Below are positions 30,960-39,576 of a stretch of DNA of 64,000 bases, in pieces. Where the stretch lies: positions 7,793 through 71,792 of the forward strand of contig CAWGUF010000028.1 in NCBI GenBank assembly GCA_963825625.1. The letters are read 5' to 3'. The notes under the pieces were generated by a model, which saw only the letters and a program-made list of their open reading frames with translations, was not told the DNA's origin and did no database searches. The stretch comes from CAMDPA01 sp963825625 (GTDB lineage Bacteria; Pseudomonadota; Alphaproteobacteria; Rhizobiales; Hyphomicrobiaceae). The position numbers and the translations under genes were made by a program. Positions within the stretch are counted from its first letter, which is position 1. Each line of letters opens with the position of its first letter.

Positions 30960-31997
30960 ATGGCCAGAAGCGAGGACCGGGCGGCGAGTACCGCTGCGGG
31001 GCCCGGCATCAACGACGACATCGGCGAGGCTATGCGTCTCAAGATGTACAGGTGCCAGGTCGAGATACGGCAGGCCGAACAGCGGGCCTACGATCTCTTC
31101 CTGCAGAACCTCGTCAAGGGGACGTCGCACTTGTCGCTGGGACAGGAGGCCATTGCCGCAGGCTTCGCCTGTGCGATGCGGCCGGGAGATCTTTCGTTCT
31201 GCACCTACCGCGGGCACGCTCATACGCTGGCGCGCGGGGTGTCGATCGAGAAGGTGCTGGGCGAGCTGATGCAGCGCGACAACGGCCTGATGCGCGGCAA
31301 GGGCGGATCGATGCACCTGACGTCGGAGGAGCATGGCGTAATGGGCTCGTACGCCATCATCGGCGCGCATCTGCCGATTGCATGTGGCGCAGCGCTGCGG
31401 GCCCAGTACAAGGGACACGACGACGTCTCGGTCTGCTTCTTCGGAGACGGGACCACCAACATCGGCGCTTTCCACGAAGCATTGAACTTCGCTGCGATCT
31501 GGAAGCTGCCGGTGGTGTTCGTGTGCGAGAACAATCTGTATATGGAATATACGCCGATCGGAGAGGTAACGGCGGTCGAGCATCCGGCAGCAGACCGGGC
31601 ATCGGCCTACGGGCTGGACAAGATCATCGTCGACGGCAACGACGCCGACGCGGTCTATCGCACCGCCCAGGCTGCCTACGCCAAGGCGCGCGCCGGCGAC
31701 GGACCTTCCCTCATCGAGTGCAAGACCTACCGCCACAGCGGCCACTCCCGCGCTGATCCCGCCCACTACCGCCCCAAGGGCGAGCTGGAGGAGTGGAAGA
31801 AGCGGGACCCGATAAAGATCTACCGGGAACGCCTTGTGCAATTCGGCGTGGAGCAGCAGGTGATCGATGCGATCGATGCCGATGTCGCGCTCGTCGTCGA
31901 CGAGGCGACAGAAGCCTGCAAGGCGGCGCCAATGCCATCGGCCGACATTCTTTTTACAGACGTTTATGCCGACGGAGGATGGGCATGGCGGAACTGA
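30960..31997 (+). CDS. Thiamine-dependent 2-oxoacid/acetoin dehydrogenase E1 alpha subunit
   Basis: 345 residues. The thiamine diphosphate motif GDGTTNIGAFHEALNFAAIWKLPVVFVCENN (GDG...NN) lies near residues 160-190, and YRGHAHTLARGV with MRGKGGSMHL match AcoA/PdhA-type subunits. Decarboxylates a 2-oxoacid or cleaves acetoin. The E1 beta gene overlaps its last 13 bases, so the two are translationally coupled. The E2 gene is 4 kb away in the same direction; no E3 is in the window. Pyruvate versus acetoin versus another substrate cannot be settled. Confidence 0.92.
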   Translation: MARSEDRAASTAAGPGINDDIGEAMRLKMYRCQVEIRQAEQRAYDLFLQNLVKGTSHLSLGQEAIAAGFACAMRPGDLSFCTYRGHAHTLARGVSIEKVLGELMQRDNGLMRGKGGSMHLTSEEHGVMGSYAIIGAHLPIACGAALRAQYKGHDDVSVCFFGDGTTNIGAFHEALNFAAIWKLPVVFVCENNLYMEYTPIGEVTAVEHPAADRASAYGLDKIIVDGNDADAVYRTAQAAYAKARAGDGPSLIECKTYRHSGHSRADPAHYRPKGELEEWKKRDPIKIYRERLVQFGVEQQVIDAIDADVALVVDEATEACKAAPMPSADILFTDVYADGGWAWRN

Positions 31998-32965
31998 CCT
32001 ACCGTGATGCTGTTGCCCGAGGCATCGCCCAGGAGATGGCACGCGACGATGACGTCATCTTCTTCGGCGAGGACGTGGCAAAGGCGGGCGGCGTGTTCAA
32101 AGCAACCGTCGGGCTCTACGAGCAGTTCGGGCCAAGACGCGTGCGCGACACGCCGATCTCAGAGCAGGCGATCCTGGGGGCGGCGATGGGCGCGGCGATG
32201 ACCGGCCTCAAACCAATCGCCGAGATCATGTTCTCCGACTTCCTGGCGGTCTGCTTCGACTTCATCGCCAACGAGTTTCCGAAGTCGCGCTACATGTCGA
32301 ACGGGCAGACCAAGTGTCCGCTGGTGGTGCGCACCGGCAACGGCGCGGGCTCGCGGTTCGGCGCGCAGCATTCGCAGTCGGTCGAGAACTGGTGCATGAT
32401 GATCCCGGGACTGAAAGTCGTGGCGCCATCCACCCCGCGCGACGTGATCGGCCTGCTTGCGGCCTCCGTGCGCGATCCCGACCCGGTGATCTTCTTCGAG
32501 CACAAGTCGCTTTATGCCGTGAAAGGCGAGGTGCCGGATGGCGAGATCGTCGACACGCTGGGCACCGCGAAAATCGTGCGCCCGGGCACCGACGCGACGA
32601 TCCTGGCGCTCGCCCTGATGGTGCCGCGCGCGCTGGAGGCGGCGGAGCGGTTGAAGGCGCAGCATGGCATCGACTGCGAAGTGATCGATGTGCGCTCACT
32701 GGTGCCGCTCGATACGCAGACGATCCTGGGCTCGGTGGCGCGGACACATCGCGTGTTCACGGTGGAGGAAAACCCGCGGCTATGCGGCTGGGGCGCGGAG
32801 ATCGTCTCGATCATCGCCGACGAGGCATTCTATGATCTCGACGGGCCGCCCGTGCGTATCACCACTCCGCATATTCCGCTGCCCGCCGCCGACATCCTGG
32901 AGGACATGGTGCTGCCGACCGTGGAGCGGATCGCAGAGACCGTGCGGCGCGGGCTGGCGGCGTGA
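31985..32965 (+). CDS. 2-oxoacid/acetoin dehydrogenase E1 beta subunit
   Basis: 326 residues of transketolase-like beta subunit: LTYRDAVARGIAQEMARDDDVIFFGEDVAKAGGVFKAT at the start, TPISEQAILGAAMGAAMTGLKPIAE in the middle and SLVPLDTQTILGSVARTHRVFTVEEN in the C-terminal domain. The ATG at 31985 lies inside the end of the alpha-subunit gene. It forms the heterotetrameric E1 with that subunit. A Uma2-type gene begins 41 bases after its stop. Confidence 0.94.
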   Translation: MAELTYRDAVARGIAQEMARDDDVIFFGEDVAKAGGVFKATVGLYEQFGPRRVRDTPISEQAILGAAMGAAMTGLKPIAEIMFSDFLAVCFDFIANEFPKSRYMSNGQTKCPLVVRTGNGAGSRFGAQHSQSVENWCMMIPGLKVVAPSTPRDVIGLLAASVRDPDPVIFFEHKSLYAVKGEVPDGEIVDTLGTAKIVRPGTDATILALALMVPRALEAAERLKAQHGIDCEVIDVRSLVPLDTQTILGSVARTHRVFTVEENPRLCGWGAEIVSIIADEAFYDLDGPPVRITTPHIPLPAADILEDMVLPTVERIAETVRRGLAA

Positions 32966-33006
32966 CGCATCGTGCCCCAGCAATAATCGTCTGCTATACT
33001 ATCGAC

Positions 33007-33594
33007 ATGCTGCAAAACAAGATACGCCCCGCAACTTATGCCGATATAGAGGCCTTGCCATCGAACATGGTGGGCGAGATCATCTTCGGCGTGCTGCATT
33101 CCCATCCAAGGCCGACGCCTCGGCACAGTGTCGCTACTGTCGAAATTCAAACCGAGCTCAATAATCCCTTCGGTCGAGGTCGTGGCGGTCCTGGAGGATG
33201 GATATTCATGGTCGAGCCCGAGCTGCATCTAGGGCCCCATATCGTCGTGCCAGACATCGCCGGCTGGAAGAAAGAACGGCTGACACCGTTTCCGAGCACA
33301 GCCTATGTCGAGACACCGCCGGATTGGCTGTGCGAGGTTTTGTCGCCATCGACCCAAAAGCTGGATCGAACCGACAAGCTCGCCGTCTACGCCGAATTCG
33401 GCGTCGGACATTGCTGGTACGTCGACCCGATCGCTCGCACGCTCGAGGTGTTCGCCCTGACCGGCGGGAAGTGGCAACTCGCAGCAACCTTCAAAGACGC
33501 CGATCCGGTCACTGCTCCGCCATTCGAAGCGCACACGTTCCTGCTCGACGCGCTGTGGGTGCCCGAAACCGAACCGCCTGCTTCCGGGCAATAG
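33007..33594 (+). CDS. Uma2-family (DUF820) putative PD-(D/E)xK nuclease
   Basis: 195 residues with the Uma2 layout: an N-terminal TYADIEALPSNMVGEIIFGVLHSHPRPTPRHS, the acidic core VEPELHLGPHIVVPDIAGWKKERL, then CEVLSPSTQKLDRTDKLAVYAEFGVGHCWYVDP, which contains the E and K of the restriction-endonuclease-like fold. These proteins are predicted nucleases of unknown biological role, common in cyanobacteria and scattered elsewhere. It is placed between E1 beta and an aldehyde dehydrogenase on the same strand with short gaps, with no obvious link to them. Confidence 0.85.
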   Translation: MLQNKIRPATYADIEALPSNMVGEIIFGVLHSHPRPTPRHSVATVEIQTELNNPFGRGRGGPGGWIFMVEPELHLGPHIVVPDIAGWKKERLTPFPSTAYVETPPDWLCEVLSPSTQKLDRTDKLAVYAEFGVGHCWYVDPIARTLEVFALTGGKWQLAATFKDADPVTAPPFEAHTFLLDALWVPETEPPASGQ

Positions 33595-33611
33595 TGCAAA
33601 GGTAATCCAAC

Positions 33612-35093
33612 ATGGCCAAATCCAGCCCCACGTCGTCCTCCACCTACGCCAACCTTCTCGCTGACGTGCCGACCGACCTGTGGATCGGCGGCCAGTGGAA
33701 GCAGGCTTCCGACGGCACCCGCTTCGACATCATCGATCCCGCGACGGAGGAAAAGATCTGCGACGTGGCCTCGGCGACCGTGGAGGACGCGCAGGCGGCG
33801 GTCGATGCCGCGAGCGCCGCATTCGCCGGCTGGGCGGCGAAAAAGCCGCGCGAGCGCGGGGAAATTCTGCGCAAGGCCTATGAGCTGATCATGGCGGATG
33901 CGGAGCGGTTGGCAAAGCTCATCACGCTGGAGAACGGCAAGTCGCTGTCGGACGCCCGCGGCGAGGTCGCCTACGCCGCCGAATTTTTCCGCTGGTATGC
34001 GGAGGAAGGCGTTCGCAACATCGGCCAGATGTCGATTGCTCCGTCAACCGGCGCACGTATCCTGGTGCAGCACAAGCCTGCCGGAATCGCCGTGCTGGTT
34101 ACGCCGTGGAATTTCCCCGCTGCCATGGCGACGCGGAAAATTGGCCCCGCGCTCGCCGCCGGCTGTCCGGTGGTGCTGAAACCGGCATCGGAGACGCCGC
34201 TCACCATGCTGGCGTTGATGCCGATCCTGGAGAAGGCGGGCGTGCCGGCCGGCGTCGTCAACGTCATCCCCTCGCGCCGCTCCGGGCCGGTGGTCTCCAA
34301 GATGCTGCACGACCCCAAAGTCCGGGTCGTCTCGTTCACCGGATCCACCGAGGTGGGCCGCAAGCTGCTGCACGAGGCGGCCGACTGCGTGGTGAAACCG
34401 GCGATGGAGCTTGGCGGCAACGCCCCGTTCATCGTGTTCGAGGACGCCGATATCGACGCGGCCATCGAAGGCGCGATGATCGCCAAGATGCGAAACATGG
34501 GCGAGGCCTGTACCGCGGCCAACCGCTTCTATGTGCACGAGAAGGTGCATGACGCGTTTGCCAAGAAGCTGACCGACAAGATGTCAGCGCTGAAAATGGG
34601 CAATGGGCTGGCCGACGGGATAGCGCTGGGACCGCTCGTCAATGCGGAGACGCGGGACAAAGTGAAAGAGCTGGTCGATGACGCAGTCGGCAAGGGCGCC
34701 AAGGTTATGACCGGCGGCAAACAGCCCGAAGGCAAGGGCTATTTCTATCCCGCAACCGTCCTGACGGGCGTGGCCGACGGTTCTGATCTGCTCAGCGACG
34801 AAATCTTCGGTCCGGTTGCCGCAATCCAGACATTCAAGACCGAGGACGAGGTCATCAAGCGCGCGAACGACACCGAGTACGGCCTTGTCGCCTATCTGTA
34901 CACGAAGGACCTGGAGCGCGGCATGCGTGTATCGGAGCAACTGGAATTCGGCATGATCGGTCTCAACCGTGGCCTCGTGTCGGACCCTGCCGCACCGTTC
35001 GGCGGCATGAAGCAATCGGGCCTGGGACGCGAAGGCGCGCACGAGGGCCTGATGGAATTCCTGGAAACGCAGTACGTGTCGGTGACGTGGTAG
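33612..35093 (+). CDS. NAD(P)-dependent succinate-semialdehyde dehydrogenase-type aldehyde dehydrogenase
   Basis: 493 residues. Landmarks are LVTPWNFPAAMATRKIGPALAAGC, FTGSTEVGRKLLHEAA (cofactor binding), MELGGNAPFIVFEDADID with the general base glutamate, and GEACTAANRFYVHEKV with the catalytic cysteine near residue 302. The sequence style matches GabD-type enzymes. It starts 18 bases after the Uma2 stop. It oxidises an aldehyde, perhaps succinate semialdehyde, to the acid. Confidence 0.92.
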   Translation: MAKSSPTSSSTYANLLADVPTDLWIGGQWKQASDGTRFDIIDPATEEKICDVASATVEDAQAAVDAASAAFAGWAAKKPRERGEILRKAYELIMADAERLAKLITLENGKSLSDARGEVAYAAEFFRWYAEEGVRNIGQMSIAPSTGARILVQHKPAGIAVLVTPWNFPAAMATRKIGPALAAGCPVVLKPASETPLTMLALMPILEKAGVPAGVVNVIPSRRSGPVVSKMLHDPKVRVVSFTGSTEVGRKLLHEAADCVVKPAMELGGNAPFIVFEDADIDAAIEGAMIAKMRNMGEACTAANRFYVHEKVHDAFAKKLTDKMSALKMGNGLADGIALGPLVNAETRDKVKELVDDAVGKGAKVMTGGKQPEGKGYFYPATVLTGVADGSDLLSDEIFGPVAAIQTFKTEDEVIKRANDTEYGLVAYLYTKDLERGMRVSEQLEFGMIGLNRGLVSDPAAPFGGMKQSGLGREGAHEGLMEFLETQYVSVTW

Positions 35094-35115
35094 GACAGAC
35101 GGAGGACACCGTGCA

Positions 35116-35544
35116 ATGACGATCGGTCCCGATGCAAAGCGTCTGCTCGGCGGTTGGCGCCTCGTGTCAGCATTCACGGACGGAAAGGTCAATGCAGAGC
35201 GCGGCGCCAACCCGACAGGCATCATCTTCTATGATGTGTCGGGCTGGATGTCGGTCAACATCCAGGGGGATCATCCGCCGCTCGAGCTTGCGGGCGAGAC
35301 GCCGACGCCAGAAGAATCGCACGCGGCGCTCAGCACATACTGGGCCTACTTCGGCACGTACAGCGTGGATGAGCAGGCCAAGACCGTGACCCACCATCGC
35401 ACGGGGAGCGTCAACCCGGGCTGGCGAAGGCACCCCGACTTTGTCCGCGCGTACGCGTTTCTCGGAGATGACCGCGTGGCTCTGAGGCCGCAATATCCCG
35501 CGCGCAACGGTAACGAGCTCATATGGGAAAGGTTGAAGCGATGA
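35116..35544 (+). CDS. Lipocalin-like domain protein 1
   Basis: 142 residues, single domain: LLGGWRLVSAFTDGK, GIIFYDVSGWMSVNIQ, TYWAYFGTYSVDEQAKTVTHH and a C-terminal RVALRPQYP...ELIWERLKR, matching the small lipocalin-like (DUF/Lipocalin_5) family of predicted beta-barrel binding proteins. No signal peptide. It overlaps the next gene (ATGA), which is its paralogue. Function unknown; a small-molecule binding or isomerising role for the neighbouring pathway is a guess. Confidence 0.8.
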   Translation: MTIGPDAKRLLGGWRLVSAFTDGKVNAERGANPTGIIFYDVSGWMSVNIQGDHPPLELAGETPTPEESHAALSTYWAYFGTYSVDEQAKTVTHHRTGSVNPGWRRHPDFVRAYAFLGDDRVALRPQYPARNGNELIWERLKR

Positions 35545-35921
35545 CGAAAACCAGCAGCACGCCGAACGCCCAACGTTTCCTTGGTGCGTGGAAGCGGATC
35601 TCTCCGACCGACACTGGAATGATCTATTATGACCCTTCAGGTCACATGCTCGTGCAATCCGGGCCCAAGCGTGAGCGGCCGCGTGCTGGGGCAACGCCGA
35701 CAGCGGCAGAGGCGCTCGAGGCCATAACTGGCTATGTCGCCTATTTCGGCAGGTACACGATCGACGAGGCAGCCTGCACTGTGACGCACCATCAGGCTGC
35801 GACCGTCCAGCCGGGACCGCCGACAGATCTGGTGCGTGCATTCGAGTTCGTCTCAGACAACCGTCTCATCCTTCGGCCAATCGGCGGCGGCGACGACATC
35901 ATCTGGGAGCGGATCATATGA
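35541..35921 (+). CDS. Lipocalin-like domain protein 2
   Basis: 126 residues and similar along its length to the preceding gene: RFLGAWKRISP, GMIYYDPSGHMLVQ, GYVAYFGRYTIDEAACTVTHH and DNRLILRPIGGGDDIIWERI. The two probably arose by tandem duplication. ATG at 35541 overlaps the upstream stop (ATGA); an earlier in-frame ATG at 35523 would add six residues. The E2 gene follows after 19 bases. Confidence 0.8.
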   Translation: MTKTSSTPNAQRFLGAWKRISPTDTGMIYYDPSGHMLVQSGPKRERPRAGATPTAAEALEAITGYVAYFGRYTIDEAACTVTHHQAATVQPGPPTDLVRAFEFVSDNRLILRPIGGGDDIIWERII

Positions 35922-35940
35922 CCATCGAAGGCTGCCGCCC

Positions 35941-37374
35941 ATGGATGTGCTGATGCCACAGCTCGGCGAGACTGTCGCCGAGGGCAAGATCACGCGCTGG
36001 TTCAAGGCTGCGGGCGAACGGGTTGCGCCGGGCGACAACCTATTCGAGATCGAGACGGACAAGACCTCCATGGAGGTGCCCGCGATCTCGGCAGGCGTGC
36101 TCTCAGAAATCCGGGTCGCGGCAGGACAAACCGCGGTCGTCGGAGCCGTGGTCGCAGTCATATCAGACGGGGCAGGCAAGCAGGTCAAGGCACCAAGACC
36201 GGCGCCGCCCCCCATGGCGGCTACATTCAGCTCGGCAAAATCCGCGGCGCCTGCAGCATTGGACACCGGGGTCCTGCTACCGCAATCGGCACCGAGCCGC
36301 GGGTTCGGGTCGCAAGCTGCGGGGGCTGTGCAGACGGCGACCGCAGCAGTCGAGACGCCGCCGCACGCTGCCGTCGAGATGGAGCCTTTCCGCGAGGTCA
36401 GGACACCAGAGCGCAATTATGGGCCGGCACGGCTGGCGAATGGCTCGGCCGTCACGCCGCTGGCCCGTCGCCTCGCCTTCGAATCGGGCATCGACCTCGG
36501 CCGCGTCTCCCCATCCGGCCCGCACGGCCGTATCATGGCGCGTGATATCGGCACCGCGATAGCAGGCGGTGCAGGCCGGGCGCTCATTCCCGATCGGGCG
36601 CTACCGCCACCGAGCGCGGCGACAGGCCGGACCGCGGCGGAAAAAGTCAAAGCGCTTTATGAACCGGGTACGTACGAGGAGGTGCCGCTCGATTCGATGC
36701 GGCGGACCATCGCTTCGCGGCTGGTGGAAGCCAAGCAAACAATCCCGCATTTCTACCTCACGGCGGACTTCGACCTGGATGCCCTGCTGGAGGTGCGCGA
36801 GCAGGTCAATGCCAAGGCCAAGCTGGGCCCGGACGGCAAGCCGATCTATCGGCTTTCCGTCAACGACTTCCTGATCAAGGCGCTTGCAGCCTCGCTGCAG
36901 CGCGTGCCCGCAGCAAACGCAGCCTGGGCCGACGACAGAATTCTGTATTTCGAGCGCTCCGATATCGCCGTGGCGGTCGCCATCGACGGGGGGCTTCTGA
37001 CTCCGGTCATCCGTGGGGCTGAGACAAAGTCGGTTGCCAAGATCGCAAGCGAGATGCGCGACCTGGCCGCCAAAGCGAAGGCCCGGAAGCTCGCGCCAGA
37101 GCAGTACCAGGGCGGCGCCACCACGATCTCGAATCTGGGGATGTTCGGGGTCAGGGACTTCTCGGCGATCATCAACCCGCCACAGGCAACGATCTTTGCC
37201 ATTGGCGCGGCGGAGCGCAGACCGGCCGAAGCGAAGGGGGGAGGCATCCGCTTCGTAACGCGCATGACGGTGACCGTATCGTGCGATCACCGTGTGGTGG
37301 ACGGTGCGCTCGGGGCGGAACTGCTTGCGACCTTCAAGGGCTTCATCGAGCAGCCGGTTACGGCACTGGTGTGA
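35941..37374 (+). CDS. Dihydrolipoamide acyltransferase (E2) of a 2-oxoacid dehydrogenase complex
   Basis: 477 residues. One N-terminal lipoyl domain (FEIETDKTSMEVPA, the lysine lipoylated, near residue 41), a long alanine/proline linker, a peripheral-subunit-binding domain (VTPLARRLAFESGIDLGRVS, near residue 172) and a catalytic domain ending in CDHRVVDGALGAELL with the active-site histidine. It should take the acyl group from the E1 encoded at 30960-32965. The E3 subunit must come from elsewhere. GAAGG lies before the ATG. Confidence 0.92.
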   Translation: MDVLMPQLGETVAEGKITRWFKAAGERVAPGDNLFEIETDKTSMEVPAISAGVLSEIRVAAGQTAVVGAVVAVISDGAGKQVKAPRPAPPPMAATFSSAKSAAPAALDTGVLLPQSAPSRGFGSQAAGAVQTATAAVETPPHAAVEMEPFREVRTPERNYGPARLANGSAVTPLARRLAFESGIDLGRVSPSGPHGRIMARDIGTAIAGGAGRALIPDRALPPPSAATGRTAAEKVKALYEPGTYEEVPLDSMRRTIASRLVEAKQTIPHFYLTADFDLDALLEVREQVNAKAKLGPDGKPIYRLSVNDFLIKALAASLQRVPAANAAWADDRILYFERSDIAVAVAIDGGLLTPVIRGAETKSVAKIASEMRDLAAKAKARKLAPEQYQGGATTISNLGMFGVRDFSAIINPPQATIFAIGAAERRPAEAKGGGIRFVTRMTVTVSCDHRVVDGALGAELLATFKGFIEQPVTALV

Positions 37375-37576
37375 CGAGCGAATAACCCTGCGCCGCGCGC
37401 CGTGCGAACGGGACATCGACGCGGACCTGCGCGGCCGCAAAGCAGGGTGCGAACGGGTATGCTGAAATGAATGGGAGCAAAGCCGTCCGGAATTGGGGTT
37501 GTCACAGCAGCCCGAGTTGACGATCGGCGTTCACGGCCGCATTCGTACCACGTCCATCCGCCAACATGAAGGTCTC

Positions 37577-39376
37577 ATGGCTGCCACCGCCGACCTCGCA
37601 TTCTACAAGGACTCGCTGATCGTCCTTGCGACCGCCGCCGTCGTCGTGCCTGTCATGCACAGGCTCAAGGTGACGCCGGTGATCGGGTATCTGGCGGCCG
37701 GTGCGTTGCTTGGGCCATTCGGTCTGGGCGCGCTGGCGGGAACCTACCCGTGGTTATCGACCCTCACGTTCGAGAACGAGAAGGACCTGGCGCAGTTCGC
37801 TGAGCTGGGGGTCGTGTTCCTGCTGTTCGTTATCGGTCTGGAATTGTCGGTCGAGCGGCTGAGCACGATGCGCCGCTATGTGTTCGGCCTGGGAACGCTG
37901 CAGGTCGTCATCTCGGGCATTGCCATTGGCCTCATCGCACCAATCTTCGGGCATTCGGTGGCCGCCTCGACGCTTATCGGCTTGTGTCTGGCGCTGTCGT
38001 CCACTGCGATGGTGCTGGACAATCTTGCCTTGAGAAAGCGGCTCACAACCGCGGTTGGGCGGACCAGCTTCGCCGTGCTGCTGCTGCAGGACCTCGCGGT
38101 CATCCCGATGCTGTTCCTGGTTGGTATACTCGGCGCCAACAACCAAGGCCCGGTCGGGCTGGGCCTGCTGATAGCGTTCGTTCAAGGCGCGGCCACGCTT
38201 GGGCTTATCGTCGTCGCTGGACGGATGCTGCTGAGGCCGATGTTCAAGCTCGTCTCCGCTACCGGCGGAACGGACCTGTTCATGGCGGCAGCTCTGCTCG
38301 TCGCGGTCGGCACCGGGGTGCTGACTGCAGCGGCGGGGCTATCGATGGCACTCGGCGGATTCGTTGCAGGCCTGCTGCTGGCCGAAACCGAGTACCGCAA
38401 GGCGGTTGAAGCCGTAATCGAGCCCTTCAAGGGGCTGCTGCTCGGCGTGTTCTTCATCACAGTGGGAGCGCGCGTCGATCTCGCAACGCTGCTGGCGGAG
38501 CCGCTTTATCTTCTGTTCAACGCCGCAGGCCTGGTGCTGCTCAAGGCGGCAATCGTCATTCCTCTCGCCAGACTGTACGGACTGACCTGGCCGGCTGCGG
38601 TCGAGATGGGCCTGTTGCTGGGGCCAGGGGGCGAGTTCGCCTTCATCCTGATCGGACTGGGTGTCGCCGGCGGCGTCATCGCGCCGGAGATCGCCGGCGT
38701 GCTTCTGGTCGTGGTGGCACTTACGATGGCCGTAATTCCTGTGTTGGGCTGGCTCGGCGAGAAAATCGGTCCATGGCTCGGCGGCCAGCAACAAGGCATC
38801 GGATCGGACCTCGAGACGGCGCCGCTGCACTCGGAGGGCGTGGCAGCAATTGTCGTGGGCGCCGGGCGCGTCGGCAGGCTTGTGTCGCAGATGCTCACCG
38901 AGCACGGCGTCGATCACGTAATTACCGACTATTACGCCTCAGCGGTCGTCAATGCTCGAAATGACGGCATGCCAGCCTATTTCGGTGACGCCAAGAACGC
39001 GGACTTTCTTGAACGCTGCGGCATCAAGACGGCACAGGCGGTGATCGTGACGATCAATGGTCAGGCGGAAATCGACGAGGTGGTGGACGTAGCGCGAAGG
39101 CTCAACCCCAATCTTCAGATCATCGCGCGTGCAAAGGATGCAAGCCACGCCCGGCACCTCTATTCGCACGGCGTGACGGACGCGGTGCCTGAAACCATAG
39201 AGGCGAGCCTTCAATTATCCGAAGCGGCGCTCGTTGCGTTGCGGGTGCCGGCCGGTCCGGCGATCGCCTCCATTCACGAAAAACGCGATGAGTTCCGGCG
39301 AGAGCTGCAGGCCGCCAGCAAGCAGGACGACCGCCAGATCCGGGGACTGCGCGGCTCGGCTCGGCAGAAGCGATAG
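37577..39376 (+). CDS. Kef-type monovalent cation:proton antiporter with RCK domain
   Basis: 599 residues. About twelve membrane segments over residues 8-400 (for example LIVLATAAVVVPVMHRL, VVFLLFVIGLELS, and GLLLGPGGEFAFILIGLGVAGGV), followed by a cytosolic TrkA-N/RCK domain with AAIVVGAGRVGRLVSQML (about residue 424). This matches the CPA2 KefB/KefC group of potassium efflux systems gated by glutathione adducts or nucleotides. The ATG at 37577 is chosen over an upstream in-frame start that lacks membrane character. A hairpin follows its stop by two bases. Confidence 0.9.
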   Translation: MAATADLAFYKDSLIVLATAAVVVPVMHRLKVTPVIGYLAAGALLGPFGLGALAGTYPWLSTLTFENEKDLAQFAELGVVFLLFVIGLELSVERLSTMRRYVFGLGTLQVVISGIAIGLIAPIFGHSVAASTLIGLCLALSSTAMVLDNLALRKRLTTAVGRTSFAVLLLQDLAVIPMLFLVGILGANNQGPVGLGLLIAFVQGAATLGLIVVAGRMLLRPMFKLVSATGGTDLFMAAALLVAVGTGVLTAAAGLSMALGGFVAGLLLAETEYRKAVEAVIEPFKGLLLGVFFITVGARVDLATLLAEPLYLLFNAAGLVLLKAAIVIPLARLYGLTWPAAVEMGLLLGPGGEFAFILIGLGVAGGVIAPEIAGVLLVVVALTMAVIPVLGWLGEKIGPWLGGQQQGIGSDLETAPLHSEGVAAIVVGAGRVGRLVSQMLTEHGVDHVITDYYASAVVNARNDGMPAYFGDAKNADFLERCGIKTAQAVIVTINGQAEIDEVVDVARRLNPNLQIIARAKDASHARHLYSHGVTDAVPETIEASLQLSEAALVALRVPAGPAIASIHEKRDEFRRELQAASKQDDRQIRGLRGSARQKR

Positions 39377-39378
39377 GA

Positions 39379-39430
39379 CCGGCCCACCGAAAGTTCGACT
39401 CTTTCAGGGCGGCGGTGGGCCGGAATTTAT
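39379..39430 (+). terminator. Hairpin downstream of the Kef-type gene
   Basis: CCGGCCCACCG (39379-39389) and CGGTGGGCCGG (39413-39423) form an 11-bp stem with a 23-base loop, followed by AATTTAT. It starts three bases after the stop codon; a terminator role is inferred. Confidence 0.6.
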
Positions 39431-39545
39431 CTTTGCGCGCAGCCGCCACACCAACCCTGCGCGCGGTTTTACTTTGCGCGCAGCCGCCACACCAACCCTG
39501 CGCGCGGTTTTACTTTGCGCGCAGCCACCACACCAACCCTGCGCG
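39431..39545. repeat. 41-bp tandem hairpin repeat, 2.8 copies
   Basis: Units start at 39431, 39472 and 39513. Units 1 and 2 are identical; unit 3 has one substitution and stops after 33 bases. Each complete unit carries GCGCGCAG and CTGCGCGC separated by 14 bases, so each can form an 8-bp hairpin. The block lies between convergent genes. No coding sense is evident. Confidence 0.85.
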
Positions 39546-39550
39546 AGGGT

Positions 39551-39575
39551 GCCTGAAAACCGCAGGTTTTCAGGC
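39551..39575. terminator. Perfect 10-bp hairpin at the 3' end of lutC
   Basis: GCCTGAAAAC (39551-39560) and GTTTTCAGGC (39566-39575) pair around a 5-base loop, one base from the lutC stop codon. There is no T-tract on the lutC side, so termination or mRNA 3'-end protection are both possible. Confidence 0.55.
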
Positions 39576-39576
39576 A

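Noticed and set aside
29691..32042. 783-codon open frame on the minus strand
   Set aside because: It is antisense to the FAD oxidoreductase and E1 alpha genes, has shadow composition (R, H, L-rich) and no domain; high GC keeps the antisense frame open.
33007..33594. Defence island or toxin-antitoxin role for the Uma2-type gene
   Set aside because: No partner antitoxin, methyltransferase or other defence gene is adjacent; neighbours are metabolic.
39431..39545. CRISPR array
   Set aside because: The repeat units are directly abutting with no unique spacers, and there are no cas genes.
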